47,170 nt of DNA from Haloquadratum sp. Lineage in GTDB: Archaea > Halobacteriota > Halobacteria > Halobacteriales > Haloferacaceae. A program made the translations under genes and the position numbers. This document shows positions 36,321 through 44,733 of this stretch, one piece after another (the stretch's first letter is position 1; each line of letters opens with the position of its first letter). The stretch lies in NCBI GenBank assembly GCA_028275165.1, contig JAQCNF010000113.1, positions 1 to 47,170 of the forward strand, written 5' to 3'. The notes under the pieces are model-generated. The model saw only the letters and a list, made by a program, of their open reading frames with translations. It was not told the origin of the DNA and did no database searches.

Positions 36321-39300
36321 GTGCGCGACATAGATAGCCGCTATTTCGAGACGCTCGAAACAAGATTGGAAACCGCAGTTGAGCGTGCGCAGAAGGCGAA
36401 ACAAAAAGGCTACGATCCAACACCAGATGTCGAAATCCCGATTGCAAGGGACATGGCTGATCGTGTCGAGAATATCCTGAATATTCCCGGCGTCGCCGAT
36501 CGCGTCCGCGAACTCGATGAGACACACACGCGCGAGGAGGCAGCGCTCGAACTCGTGACAGATTTTGTCGATGGAACGGTCGGTGAATTCGACTCACGTG
36601 AGGGAAAAATTGAGGGGGCCGTGCGGACTGCCGTTGCGTTACTGACGGAGGGTGTTGTTGCAGCCCCAATTGAGGGGATCGACCGCATCGAGATCCTCAC
36701 AGATGATGATGGCACCGAGTTCGTGAACGTATACTACGCCGGTCCGATACGGTCTGCTGGCGGGACGGCACAGGCACTATCTGTGCTCGTTGCAGACTAT
36801 GCGCGTTCACTGCTTGGAATCGACGAGTACCGTGCTCGCGATGACGAGGTTGAGCGCTTCGTTGAAGAAATTGGACTGTACGACCGAGAGACCGGATTAC
36901 AGTATTCACCAAAAGATGAGGAAACACGATTCATTGCAGAGCACCTGCCGATTATGCTCGATGGGGAGCCGACAGGTGATGAAGAGGTATCGGGGTATCG
37001 TGATCTCGACCGGATTGACAGTAACGCGACGCGAGGCGGGATGTGTCTCGTACTCGCTGAGGGCATTGCGCTGAAAGCCCCGAAGATTCAGCGATATACG
37101 AGTCAGTTGGCCGAGGTTGAGTGGCCGTGGCTACAGGAATTAATCGATGGCGTCGGTGCGCATGCGGAGACGGACACAAGCGCAGAACAACCATCAGAAA
37201 CCGAAAGTGACACATCAGCTCCGAGTGAGGGTGCACCGCGAGCGTCTACATCCACAAAGTACCTTCGTGATCTTATCGCAGGGCGACCTGTGTTTAGTCA
37301 CCCTTCGCGCCCTGGCGGGTTTCGCCTCCGGTATGGCCGGGCGCGGAATCATGGATTCGCTACAGCAGGTATCCATCCAGCGACGATGCACCTATTCGAT
37401 GACTTTCTGGCGACAGGAACGCAAATCAAAACAGAGCATCCAGGCAAAGCTGCTGGAATTGTTCCGGTTGATTCGATCGAAGGGCCAACTGTTCGACTCG
37501 CGACGGGTGAGGTGCGGCATATCGATGACCCAGCAGAGGCACGTGAAGTTCGCAACGGAGTCGAGGAAGTCATCGATGTTGGTGAATATCTTGTCAATTA
37601 CGGTGAGTTCGTCGAGAACAACCAAGATCTTGCACCAGCGGCTTACACCACTGAGTGGTGGATACAGGAGTTTGAAGATGCGGGGGGGCCAGTCCAGGCG
37701 CTGTCAGATGATCCAGATGTTGAGCTCGATTCACCGAGTGTCGCACGCGCTATCGAATGGGCGACATCGTATGAATGCCCACTGCACCCTGCATATACAT
37801 ATCTATGGCATGACGTCTCTGTTGAGGCGTGTTTAGCGCTCGCAGACGCGATTGATGCAGGATCAATCGAAACTGTCGAGACCGATGGGGGCACTCTGCA
37901 GTCTCACCACGACAGTGAACAGACAGTCTTACGAGTGAAATATGATGCAGACATTGCGAAGACACTCGAACACCTGCTTCTTGAGCATCACCAGCATGAC
38001 AAGCGGATTGACATCTTCGAATATCGCGCAGTGCTCGCCTCGCTCGGCTTTGATGCGGATGGCACCCGCGAGTGGACAAACGAGTCTGTGCCAGCGATGG
38101 CACGGACATACGACCACGGAGCGAGCGCAATTAAGCTCGTCAACTGGGCAGCTGAATTCAGCATCCGTGAACGTGCGCCAACGCGAATTGGCAATCGAAT
38201 GGGCCGGCCAGAGAAGTCTGAAAAACGTGAGTTATCACCAGCTGTCCACACTCTATTCCCAATCGGGGAAGCGGGAGGAAACCAGCGCGATGTGACTGCT
38301 GCAGCATCCGACCGAGAGGCCACTGGTGACCGAGGTATCGTGAACGTGCAGCTAAACGAGCGTCTCTGTCCATCGTGTCAAACAGAGACATATCGGCTTC
38401 GGTGTCCAGACTGTGAGACACATACTGAGATCGTGTATCGGTGCGATGAGTGTGATCACATCCGCGAGCCTGACGATGCAGGGCGGGTTTACTGCGACCA
38501 CTGCGAGCAGACGGTTACCGCATCATCGTGGGTTGAACTTGACCTGGGCACACGCTATCGGGACGCGCTCGACACAGTCGGGGTCCGCGAGGCGGGCTTT
38601 GACATTCTCAAGGGGGTGAAAGGATTGACATCTGCAGATTCGGTAGGAGAACCACTCGAAAAAGGTATTCTTCGGGCACGAAACGATGTCTCTGCGTTCA
38701 AAGACGGGACTATTCGATACGATATGACCGACTTACCGGTGACCGCTGTTAAGCCTGCAGAGTTAGGCGTGACCGCAGAGCGATTTCGGGAATTGGGATA
38801 TCAGACTGATATCGATGGGGAGCCACTGACGTTTGATGACCAATTGGTCGAATTAAAAATACAGGATATCGTGCTTTCAGATGGCGCCGCAGAGCATATG
38901 TGTAAGACAGCTGATTTTGTCGATGATCTGTTAGTGAATCTGTATGACGAACCCCCCTTCTACGAGGTGACTGACCGTGATGATCTCATTGGCGAGCTTG
39001 TATTCGGGATGGCACCGCATACGTCTGCAGCAGTCATCGGGCGAGTGGTCGGGTTTACCTCAGCAGCCGTCGGATACGCTCATCCGTATTTTCATGCGGC
39101 AAAGCGGCGCAATTGCTTCCACCCAGAGACACGAATCTGGTATCAAAACACAGAGAACCGCTGGCAGCACAGGCCGATTCGCGAGGTCGTCGAGAGCCAT
39201 CTGCACGATCCTCGGGTCGATGATGTGGGCACACAAATTCAAGAACTCGAAGCAGACCTGTATGTTCCCTCAATCAACGCAAACGGAGAGGAGACACTCC

Positions 39301-42300
39301 AGCGGATCGAGGCTGTCTCGAAGCATCAGGCACCAGCGCATCTCGTGCGGATCGAAACACACAGTGGTCGTGAAATCACGCTCACCCCCGACCATGATAT
39401 GCACACGTTTGATGATGGGCACATCGCGTCGACACGAGCGAGCGAGCTTACAACCGGTGATCACGCAGTTATCCCAACTAAGCTCGAGAGCGTCTCACCA
39501 TCGGGTCAAACACCCGAATTCGATCTGTTAAACGAATGTATCGAGGATGACTCGATTTCACTTACGCAGGTCACATTGCACACCACAGACGGTGCATCTG
39601 ATCGAGAGCGTGAAGATTTGTCAGCTTCTTCACTAGTAAGCTTCGTCGAACGAACACGGGAATGCAGAGAGACGACGACAGACACTCAAAATGGAGTCGT
39701 TTCGCTCGAGGAGATCCTGTCAGTAGACCATCTGACCGCAGATAAGCTCGTCCGTCTCCCAGCAGAGACTCAAATCGGGTCGCCTGGCGAAGACATAACC
39801 ATGAATAAACAGCTTGAGATCGATGCGGACCTCGCGTTCGTATTGGGGTGCTATGCAACTGCGGGATCGATTCAGCATGGTACAGACACAGGATATGATA
39901 ATGGTGATTCCGATGTCGTTACCATATTTGAGACGACGAAGCCAGAGGTTCGCAGATCTATCATACGGACACTCGCAAAGCTCGGCATCGAGACGTACAA
40001 CGAGACTGAATCACACCTTGTGATACCCGGGCGCATACTCAAGCTTCTCTTTGAAACTGTTCTTGACGCTGGCAGGTGCGCATCACAAAAACACGTCCCA
40101 CGGGCGATGTTCGATGCGCCAGATGCAGTGGTTCGTTCGTACTTGAATGGCTGTTTTGATGTCACGGGCGTATCCGAGTCGACAGACGCACTCACTACGT
40201 GCACGTCCAGTCGAGCACTCAAAGAAGATATTCTCGCATTATCGAGACGAATTGGGATGTCGACATGCGTGACATGTGCCGATACGGCGGGGGGGAGTCC
40301 TGAAGGCAAACCGGTTCGTCAGTATCGTCTCTTCGGATGTACTGGCGAGCATGCGCACAGGAGGGAGTGTCGTGTCTGTGAATCCGCGCATATCAGCGGG
40401 TACCCACAGAGCGCAGTGGTCGATGGCGGATGTGATACGTATCGGGTTGACCCGATTGCAACTGTCGAGTATATCGAGGCAGATACCGCATACACATACG
40501 ACCTCACAGTCGCATCGACGCATTCACTGATTGCGAACGACCTCTCACAGAAACAGTGTGATGGCGACGAAGACTGCGTCATGCTGCTAATGGATGGACT
40601 ATTGAATTTCTCAAAATCATACCTTCCTGATAAGCGCGGTGGCAGTGTCGCCGAGGATTCGCGACTGGTCGCGGTAGGGCCACAGGGCGACGTTCATTTT
40701 TTCACCTTTGATGCGTTCTGGGAGACACTTGAGTGCCCAGTCAAGCACGATGGCAAGTTTGTGAAGAAGCTCTGTCTTGGGTCGGGATGGGACACGTACG
40801 CATTCAATGCGAATCATGAGGCTTCACTCAAACCAATCGAGAAAGCAATTCGGTATCAAGCCGATGCCGATGAGTCACTGATAGAGATTGAGACCGCATT
40901 CGGCCGGTCACTCACACTCACCGAGCATCATAGCCTCTTCAGATATGAGAATGGGATTGAAGAAGTTGCTGGGGCTGCAATCGAGCCGGGTGATCTTGTG
41001 GTTGCGCCACAGCAGTTGGATGTCGAGACAACTGATACGGCCATTGATCTGCGTGCCGTTGGTCAAGAAGACGTCTCATCAGTGCGTGAACAGTCGATTC
41101 GTGACGGCGTAACGGTAAATGTCGCGTCCGATGGTGGTCGCTTCACTGACACCGAGCAAATTTACAAGAATGTTGAACCGAAGAACCAACCCGCACTCTC
41201 GCAGGCAGATGCGGAGGCCACCTCGACGAAAGAGAGCCCGCTGAGCGGCGAAGATCGATATATCCCAGTCGATGACTCTTTTGCCTGGTTACTCGGAGTC
41301 TGTATGAACGAGGGGTCGATGGACGCAGGGCAGGCGACGATCACGACAACAGAGAGCGAATGTCGTACTCAGGTTTGTCATGCTGTTGAGTCTCTGCGTG
41401 GTGTGTACCCAGAGGTCCAATCCTCGACAGGTGTATATACGATCGAGTTACCCACGCTCTTCGGCGATATCTTGCGCGACCTCGGTGTGCTCACTGAGCT
41501 AAACACACAGACGGCTGCGATCCCTGATTGCATTCTTCGGGCAGGGAGACCCGTTGTGAGTGCCTTTCTTCGAGGATTTGCCGGTGTGACGACGAGTAAC
41601 CAGGCAAATAGGTCGAGGTCGACACCGACACACACGCTCCAGACGACTGACGAGCAACTCAAAGACGGGCTTGTGTTTCTCTGCCACCGACTCGGTATCG
41701 TCGCTGATATCGAGGTCGACACTGCTATCGATGACGAGGCAACCCAGTATAGAGTGACAGTTTCGGGATTGCTGGATGAGACGCTGACAGCGTCAGCCTC
41801 GTCAAAGCACGTCCCCATTCCAGAGGCCGTATTTGAGATTCGAGAGATGGATATTGAGGGGATTGAACAGTTGATTCCTCGCTCGCTAAGAGGTGAGTCG
41901 AACCAATATGAGCAAATCTCACTCGAGAGACTCGAAACGATCGTCGAGACGCTTGACCAACGCGAAATACCAAATGAGGCCACTGCTGCAGTTGAGTCGA
42001 TTCGCCCACTTGTTGAGAGCGACCTCTCATATCTCCGTGTTGAGGCCGTCGAGGCTGTCGAGTACGATGGATATCTATACGACCTGCAGGTTGGCGGAGA
42101 GCCAGTGTTTACCGCCAACTGGTTGTATGCGCACAATTCGATGGATGCCCCGCTCGTCATGTCCTCACGAATCGACCCGACAGAGATTGACGATGAAGCA
42201 CACAATATGGATATTGTCGAACAGTATCCAAAAGAGTTCTATGAAGCCACACGAACACTCTCGGAACCTGAGGCTGTCGAGGATCTCATTACATTGGGAG

Positions 42301-42803
42301 CAGATACACTCGAAACTGCCGACGCGTATCATGGATTCAATCATACGCATGATACCTCTGATATCGCGCTTGGTCCAGATCTCTCAGCGTACAAGACACT
42401 CGGATCGATGATGGAGAAGATGGACGCACAGCTAGCCTTAGCCCGCAAACTACGAGCTGTCGACGAGACGGACGTAGCAGAGCGTGTTATCGAATATCAT
42501 TTCTTACCTGACCTGATTGGAAATCTCCGCGCATTTTCCAGACAGGAAACGAGATGTCTGGACTGTGGAAAGAAATACCGGCGGATGCCGTTAACGGGCG
42601 AGTGTCGCGAATGTGGTGGACGCGTGAATCTGACTGTCCACGAGGGGTCGGTGAATAAATATATGGAAACAGCAATTCACGTTGCTGAAGAGTTCGACTG
42701 TCGCGAGTACACCAAACAGCGACTCGAAGTGCTCGAAAAGAGTATCTCATCAGTATTTGAGGACGATAAAAACAAACAATCTGGCTTTGCAGACTTCATG
42801 TGA
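36321..42803 (+). CDS. polC: DNA polymerase II (PolD) large subunit DP2 with two inteins
   Basis: Catalytic subunit of the archaeal replicative polymerase PolD, working with the DP1 exonuclease. The precursor has 2160 residues; removing two inteins (residues 932-1412 and 1442-1939) leaves 1181, a usual haloarchaeal length. Visible are the N-terminal IARDMADRVENIL, YYAGPIRSAGGTAQALSVLVADY, a zinc cluster near 684-732 (CPSC, CPDC, CDEC, CDHC), HPYFHAAKRRN, the active-site CDGDEDCVMLLMDGLLNFS, PDKRGGS-MDAPLVMSSRIDP, and a C-terminal CLDCGKKYRR...CRECGG zinc site. The start is GTG, two bases after the PPC gene. The protein must be spliced twice to be active. Confidence 0.96.
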   Translation: MRDIDSRYFETLETRLETAVERAQKAKQKGYDPTPDVEIPIARDMADRVENILNIPGVADRVRELDETHTREEAALELVTDFVDGTVGEFDSREGKIEGAVRTAVALLTEGVVAAPIEGIDRIEILTDDDGTEFVNVYYAGPIRSAGGTAQALSVLVADYARSLLGIDEYRARDDEVERFVEEIGLYDRETGLQYSPKDEETRFIAEHLPIMLDGEPTGDEEVSGYRDLDRIDSNATRGGMCLVLAEGIALKAPKIQRYTSQLAEVEWPWLQELIDGVGAHAETDTSAEQPSETESDTSAPSEGAPRASTSTKYLRDLIAGRPVFSHPSRPGGFRLRYGRARNHGFATAGIHPATMHLFDDFLATGTQIKTEHPGKAAGIVPVDSIEGPTVRLATGEVRHIDDPAEAREVRNGVEEVIDVGEYLVNYGEFVENNQDLAPAAYTTEWWIQEFEDAGGPVQALSDDPDVELDSPSVARAIEWATSYECPLHPAYTYLWHDVSVEACLALADAIDAGSIETVETDGGTLQSHHDSEQTVLRVKYDADIAKTLEHLLLEHHQHDKRIDIFEYRAVLASLGFDADGTREWTNESVPAMARTYDHGASAIKLVNWAAEFSIRERAPTRIGNRMGRPEKSEKRELSPAVHTLFPIGEAGGNQRDVTAAASDREATGDRGIVNVQLNERLCPSCQTETYRLRCPDCETHTEIVYRCDECDHIREPDDAGRVYCDHCEQTVTASSWVELDLGTRYRDALDTVGVREAGFDILKGVKGLTSADSVGEPLEKGILRARNDVSAFKDGTIRYDMTDLPVTAVKPAELGVTAERFRELGYQTDIDGEPLTFDDQLVELKIQDIVLSDGAAEHMCKTADFVDDLLVNLYDEPPFYEVTDRDDLIGELVFGMAPHTSAAVIGRVVGFTSAAVGYAHPYFHAAKRRNCFHPETRIWYQNTENRWQHRPIREVVESHLHDPRVDDVGTQIQELEADLYVPSINANGEETLQRIEAVSKHQAPAHLVRIETHSGREITLTPDHDMHTFDDGHIASTRASELTTGDHAVIPTKLESVSPSGQTPEFDLLNECIEDDSISLTQVTLHTTDGASDREREDLSASSLVSFVERTRECRETTTDTQNGVVSLEEILSVDHLTADKLVRLPAETQIGSPGEDITMNKQLEIDADLAFVLGCYATAGSIQHGTDTGYDNGDSDVVTIFETTKPEVRRSIIRTLAKLGIETYNETESHLVIPGRILKLLFETVLDAGRCASQKHVPRAMFDAPDAVVRSYLNGCFDVTGVSESTDALTTCTSSRALKEDILALSRRIGMSTCVTCADTAGGSPEGKPVRQYRLFGCTGEHAHRRECRVCESAHISGYPQSAVVDGGCDTYRVDPIATVEYIEADTAYTYDLTVASTHSLIANDLSQKQCDGDEDCVMLLMDGLLNFSKSYLPDKRGGSVAEDSRLVAVGPQGDVHFFTFDAFWETLECPVKHDGKFVKKLCLGSGWDTYAFNANHEASLKPIEKAIRYQADADESLIEIETAFGRSLTLTEHHSLFRYENGIEEVAGAAIEPGDLVVAPQQLDVETTDTAIDLRAVGQEDVSSVREQSIRDGVTVNVASDGGRFTDTEQIYKNVEPKNQPALSQADAEATSTKESPLSGEDRYIPVDDSFAWLLGVCMNEGSMDAGQATITTTESECRTQVCHAVESLRGVYPEVQSSTGVYTIELPTLFGDILRDLGVLTELNTQTAAIPDCILRAGRPVVSAFLRGFAGVTTSNQANRSRSTPTHTLQTTDEQLKDGLVFLCHRLGIVADIEVDTAIDDEATQYRVTVSGLLDETLTASASSKHVPIPEAVFEIREMDIEGIEQLIPRSLRGESNQYEQISLERLETIVETLDQREIPNEATAAVESIRPLVESDLSYLRVEAVEAVEYDGYLYDLQVGGEPVFTANWLYAHNSMDAPLVMSSRIDPTEIDDEAHNMDIVEQYPKEFYEATRTLSEPEAVEDLITLGADTLETADAYHGFNHTHDTSDIALGPDLSAYKTLGSMMEKMDAQLALARKLRAVDETDVAERVIEYHFLPDLIGNLRAFSRQETRCLDCGKKYRRMPLTGECRECGGRVNLTVHEGSVNKYMETAIHVAEEFDCREYTKQRLEVLEKSISSVFEDDKNKQSGFADFM
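39114..40556 (+). mobile_element. Intein 1 in PolC (481 residues, between Asn and CDGDED)
   Basis: An in-frame insert splits the conserved KRRN|CDGDED. It begins with Cys (CFHPETRIW, block A), has the block B GREITLTPDHDMHTF, a LAGLIDADG-type homing-endonuclease region (FVLGCYATAGS block C; YLNGCFDVTG block E), block F TYDLTVASTHSLIAND, and ends LSQKQ with the +1 residue Cys. The C-terminal residue is Gln rather than Asn, and Lys replaces the penultimate His. Both LAGLIDADG motifs lack the catalytic Asp before Gly. From memory, a PolII intein with terminal Gln is known from Pyrococcus abyssi. Confidence 0.95.
40644..42137 (+). mobile_element. Intein 2 in PolC (498 residues, between RGG and SMDAP)
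   Basis: A second in-frame insert lies only 29 extein residues after the first. It begins with Ser (SVAEDSRLVAV, block A), has block B GRSLTLTEHHSLF, endonuclease-like motifs LLGVCMNEGS and FLRGFAGVTT, block F YDGYLYDLQV, and the regular ending WLYAHN before the +1 Ser of SMDAPLV. The splice residues (Ser1, His-Asn, Ser+1) are standard. In the endonuclease part Glu replaces the first catalytic Asp and Thr stands at the second, so cutting activity is doubtful. Confidence 0.95.
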
Positions 42804-43018
42804 CTCTCTTTCGGGGCAGGGCTCGGAGAGACTCCACATGCCAGTCACCGGATGCTGGCGTCCTCTGAGACTGCACTCGTGGGCTTTCTGCTCACGAGTG
42901 TGAACGATAGCTTCTCGTGGTAAACGGTCGAGGCGGAGGCACAAAAATAGAGCCAGATGGTTCGCGTTGGCCGACGATTGTGGAAAGTATCTTAGCAACT
43001 CCACCCGTACTCTTCGGT
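42804..43018. other. polC 3' region with hairpins and HAD promoter
   Basis: A strong inverted repeat CACTCGTG (42874-42881) / CACGAGTG (42893-42900) extends to about ten pairs with one wobble. A weaker GCCAG/CTGGC pair lies at 42840-42859. These may end the polC transcript or be a trace of a mobile element. GTATCTTA near 42986-42993 is a possible TATA box for the HAD gene. Confidence 0.45.
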
Positions 43019-43705
43019 GTGAACGCGACAAGATCATCTGATTTTGCAGTGTTATTTGACATGGACGGGGTGATTCTTCAGGATCGCGGCGCTGACCCGA
43101 TCATCCACCAGCGCGCGTTCGAAGACCTCCAGGCCAAGCGTGATCTTGAGGTGCCTCAGGACTATCGCGAACCGTTGGAGACGTACGAGTACACAGATGC
43201 ATTTGTTGATGCATGTGCAGCCATTGACGTCGACCCTGAGGAGTTCTTCGCCGCACGAGAAACACGGAGCGCGAAGCGGAGTATTGAGCGTCTCAAATCA
43301 GGGCATCGATCACTGTATCCGGATGTCAGCTCGATTCCTGCAGTAAGCGGTGAATTTCCGACGGGAATCGTGAGCAACAATTACCACCCCACAGTCAAAT
43401 TCGTGGTCGAACATTTTGATCTTGGCCCGTTCGAGCACGTGCGTGGTCGTGATATCGGGCTGACAGGCTATACACGACGTAAGCCTGACCCGCATTACCT
43501 CGAAGAGGCACTGAACACACTGGGTGTTTCGGGCGGAGTCTATGTTGGTGACCGGATAACAGACGTCCAGGCGGCCCACCGCGCAGGGCTTGAAAGCGTG
43601 TTAGTCCGTCGTGAGCACGTCGGGACTATTGAAGACGTTGAGCCGTCGGCGATTATCGATCAACTGAATGACCTGTCAACAGTGATTGACGAGTTCGGAA
43701 CGTAG
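43019..43705 (+). CDS. HAD-superfamily phosphatase
   Basis: A 228-residue hydrolase of the haloacid dehalogenase superfamily. Motif I FDMDGVIL has the nucleophile Asp14 and acid/base Asp16; motif II lies in TGIVSNN; motif III is Lys in RRKPDPHYLEEAL; motif IV is VGDRITD. The cap is of the alpha-helical C1 type (phosphoglycolate-phosphatase-like). The substrate is unknown. I place the start at the GTG at 43019, leaderless after a TATA-like box; an upstream ATG at 42917 would add 34 residues without family similarity. Confidence 0.82.
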   Translation: MNATRSSDFAVLFDMDGVILQDRGADPIIHQRAFEDLQAKRDLEVPQDYREPLETYEYTDAFVDACAAIDVDPEEFFAARETRSAKRSIERLKSGHRSLYPDVSSIPAVSGEFPTGIVSNNYHPTVKFVVEHFDLGPFEHVRGRDIGLTGYTRRKPDPHYLEEALNTLGVSGGVYVGDRITDVQAAHRAGLESVLVRREHVGTIEDVEPSAIIDQLNDLSTVIDEFGT

Positions 43706-43760
43706 TGCTCATCAGGAAAGACGCTGCTACCCTATAACATCAAATCACTCGCTTCATCAT

Positions 43761-44651
43761 ATGCAGATTCTCGTATTCGGCGCAGGCGCAGTCGGGTCGC
43801 TAATTGGCGGACTACTTGCACGCACTCACGCGGTGACGCTTGTTGGCCGTGATCCACATATGCGAGTGTGTGAGGCTAACGGGCTCGACATTCGTGGTGA
43901 GATAACCGAACATCAGACGCTGTCGGGAACGACGACACAAACGGGCCACGAGGCAGATATTGCATTGATCACGGTGAAAACGTTTGATACGATGGATGCA
44001 TGTACTGCACTCAACAGCTGTGAAATTGATACAGTGTGTTCACTCCAAAATGGACTGACTGAGTCAACACTCGCAACCGAATTGAACGCGCCGGTCGTCG
44101 CAGGGACGTGTCGATATGGAGCCTTGCAACCGCGACCGGGAGTGGTAAAATGCACTGGGCAAGGAAAGACTGTTTTCGGAGGCTATACCGAGCGAGCAGG
44201 TGCGGCTGCAGAGTGTGTCCATAGAGCGTTTCGTGAGGCAGGGATTCACTCCAGCATCGCAGACGACATTCGCACACAGCAGTGGGAAAAGCTCGCAATC
44301 AATGCAGGTATGAACGCAACCACTGCGCTTGCGCGGGTGAAAAATGGGGTTCTCGCGAATGGCACAGGAAACGAATTAGCGCAGGCAGTGACAGCCGAGG
44401 CAGTCACCGTTGCCCAGGCAGTCGGTGTTGATCTCTCTCTGTCGGATGTCACACACGAACTCGATACAACCATCACACAGACAGCAGCCAATCGATCGTC
44501 GATGTTGGTGGATGTTTCAAACGATGGTCCAACGGAAGTCGACGCGATTAATGGTGCGATTGTTCAGCATGCTGCCGAACACGACATCGATGCGCCGCGG
44601 AATGAAACCCTCTGGCGATTATTGACACTCTGGGAGCGCAATCACCACTAG
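43761..44651 (+). CDS. panE: 2-dehydropantoate 2-reductase-like protein (ApbA/PanE)
   Basis: NADPH-dependent reductase that makes pantoate in the coenzyme A pathway. The 296-residue product has the nucleotide loop FGAGAVGSLIGGLLA at the N-terminus, ITVKTFDT, SLQNGLTE, the catalytic-Lys region EKLAINAGMNATTAL, and SSMLVDVSNDGPTEVDAINGAI at the C-terminal domain. The ATG at 43761 is the family start; the ORF upstream overlaps the HAD gene. It follows HAD by 55 bases in the same direction. Other substrates cannot be excluded. Confidence 0.88.
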   Translation: MQILVFGAGAVGSLIGGLLARTHAVTLVGRDPHMRVCEANGLDIRGEITEHQTLSGTTTQTGHEADIALITVKTFDTMDACTALNSCEIDTVCSLQNGLTESTLATELNAPVVAGTCRYGALQPRPGVVKCTGQGKTVFGGYTERAGAAAECVHRAFREAGIHSSIADDIRTQQWEKLAINAGMNATTALARVKNGVLANGTGNELAQAVTAEAVTVAQAVGVDLSLSDVTHELDTTITQTAANRSSMLVDVSNDGPTEVDAINGAIVQHAAEHDIDAPRNETLWRLLTLWERNHH

Positions 44652-44733
44652 ACTCACTCGGCTCTCAGCAAGCCGATGTCGAGTCGATATCAAAATGATT
44701 CAGCCCTGCTCAAGAAGGAAGACAAACCACTGC

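Noticed and set aside
41378-42205. 275-codon open frame opposite polC intein 2
   Set aside because: Serine-rich antisense shadow; the plus strand is a clear intein.
36321-42803. PolC as a fusion with other enzymes because of its 2160 residues
   Set aside because: The extra length is fully explained by two inteins with recognisable splice blocks and exact extein junctions.
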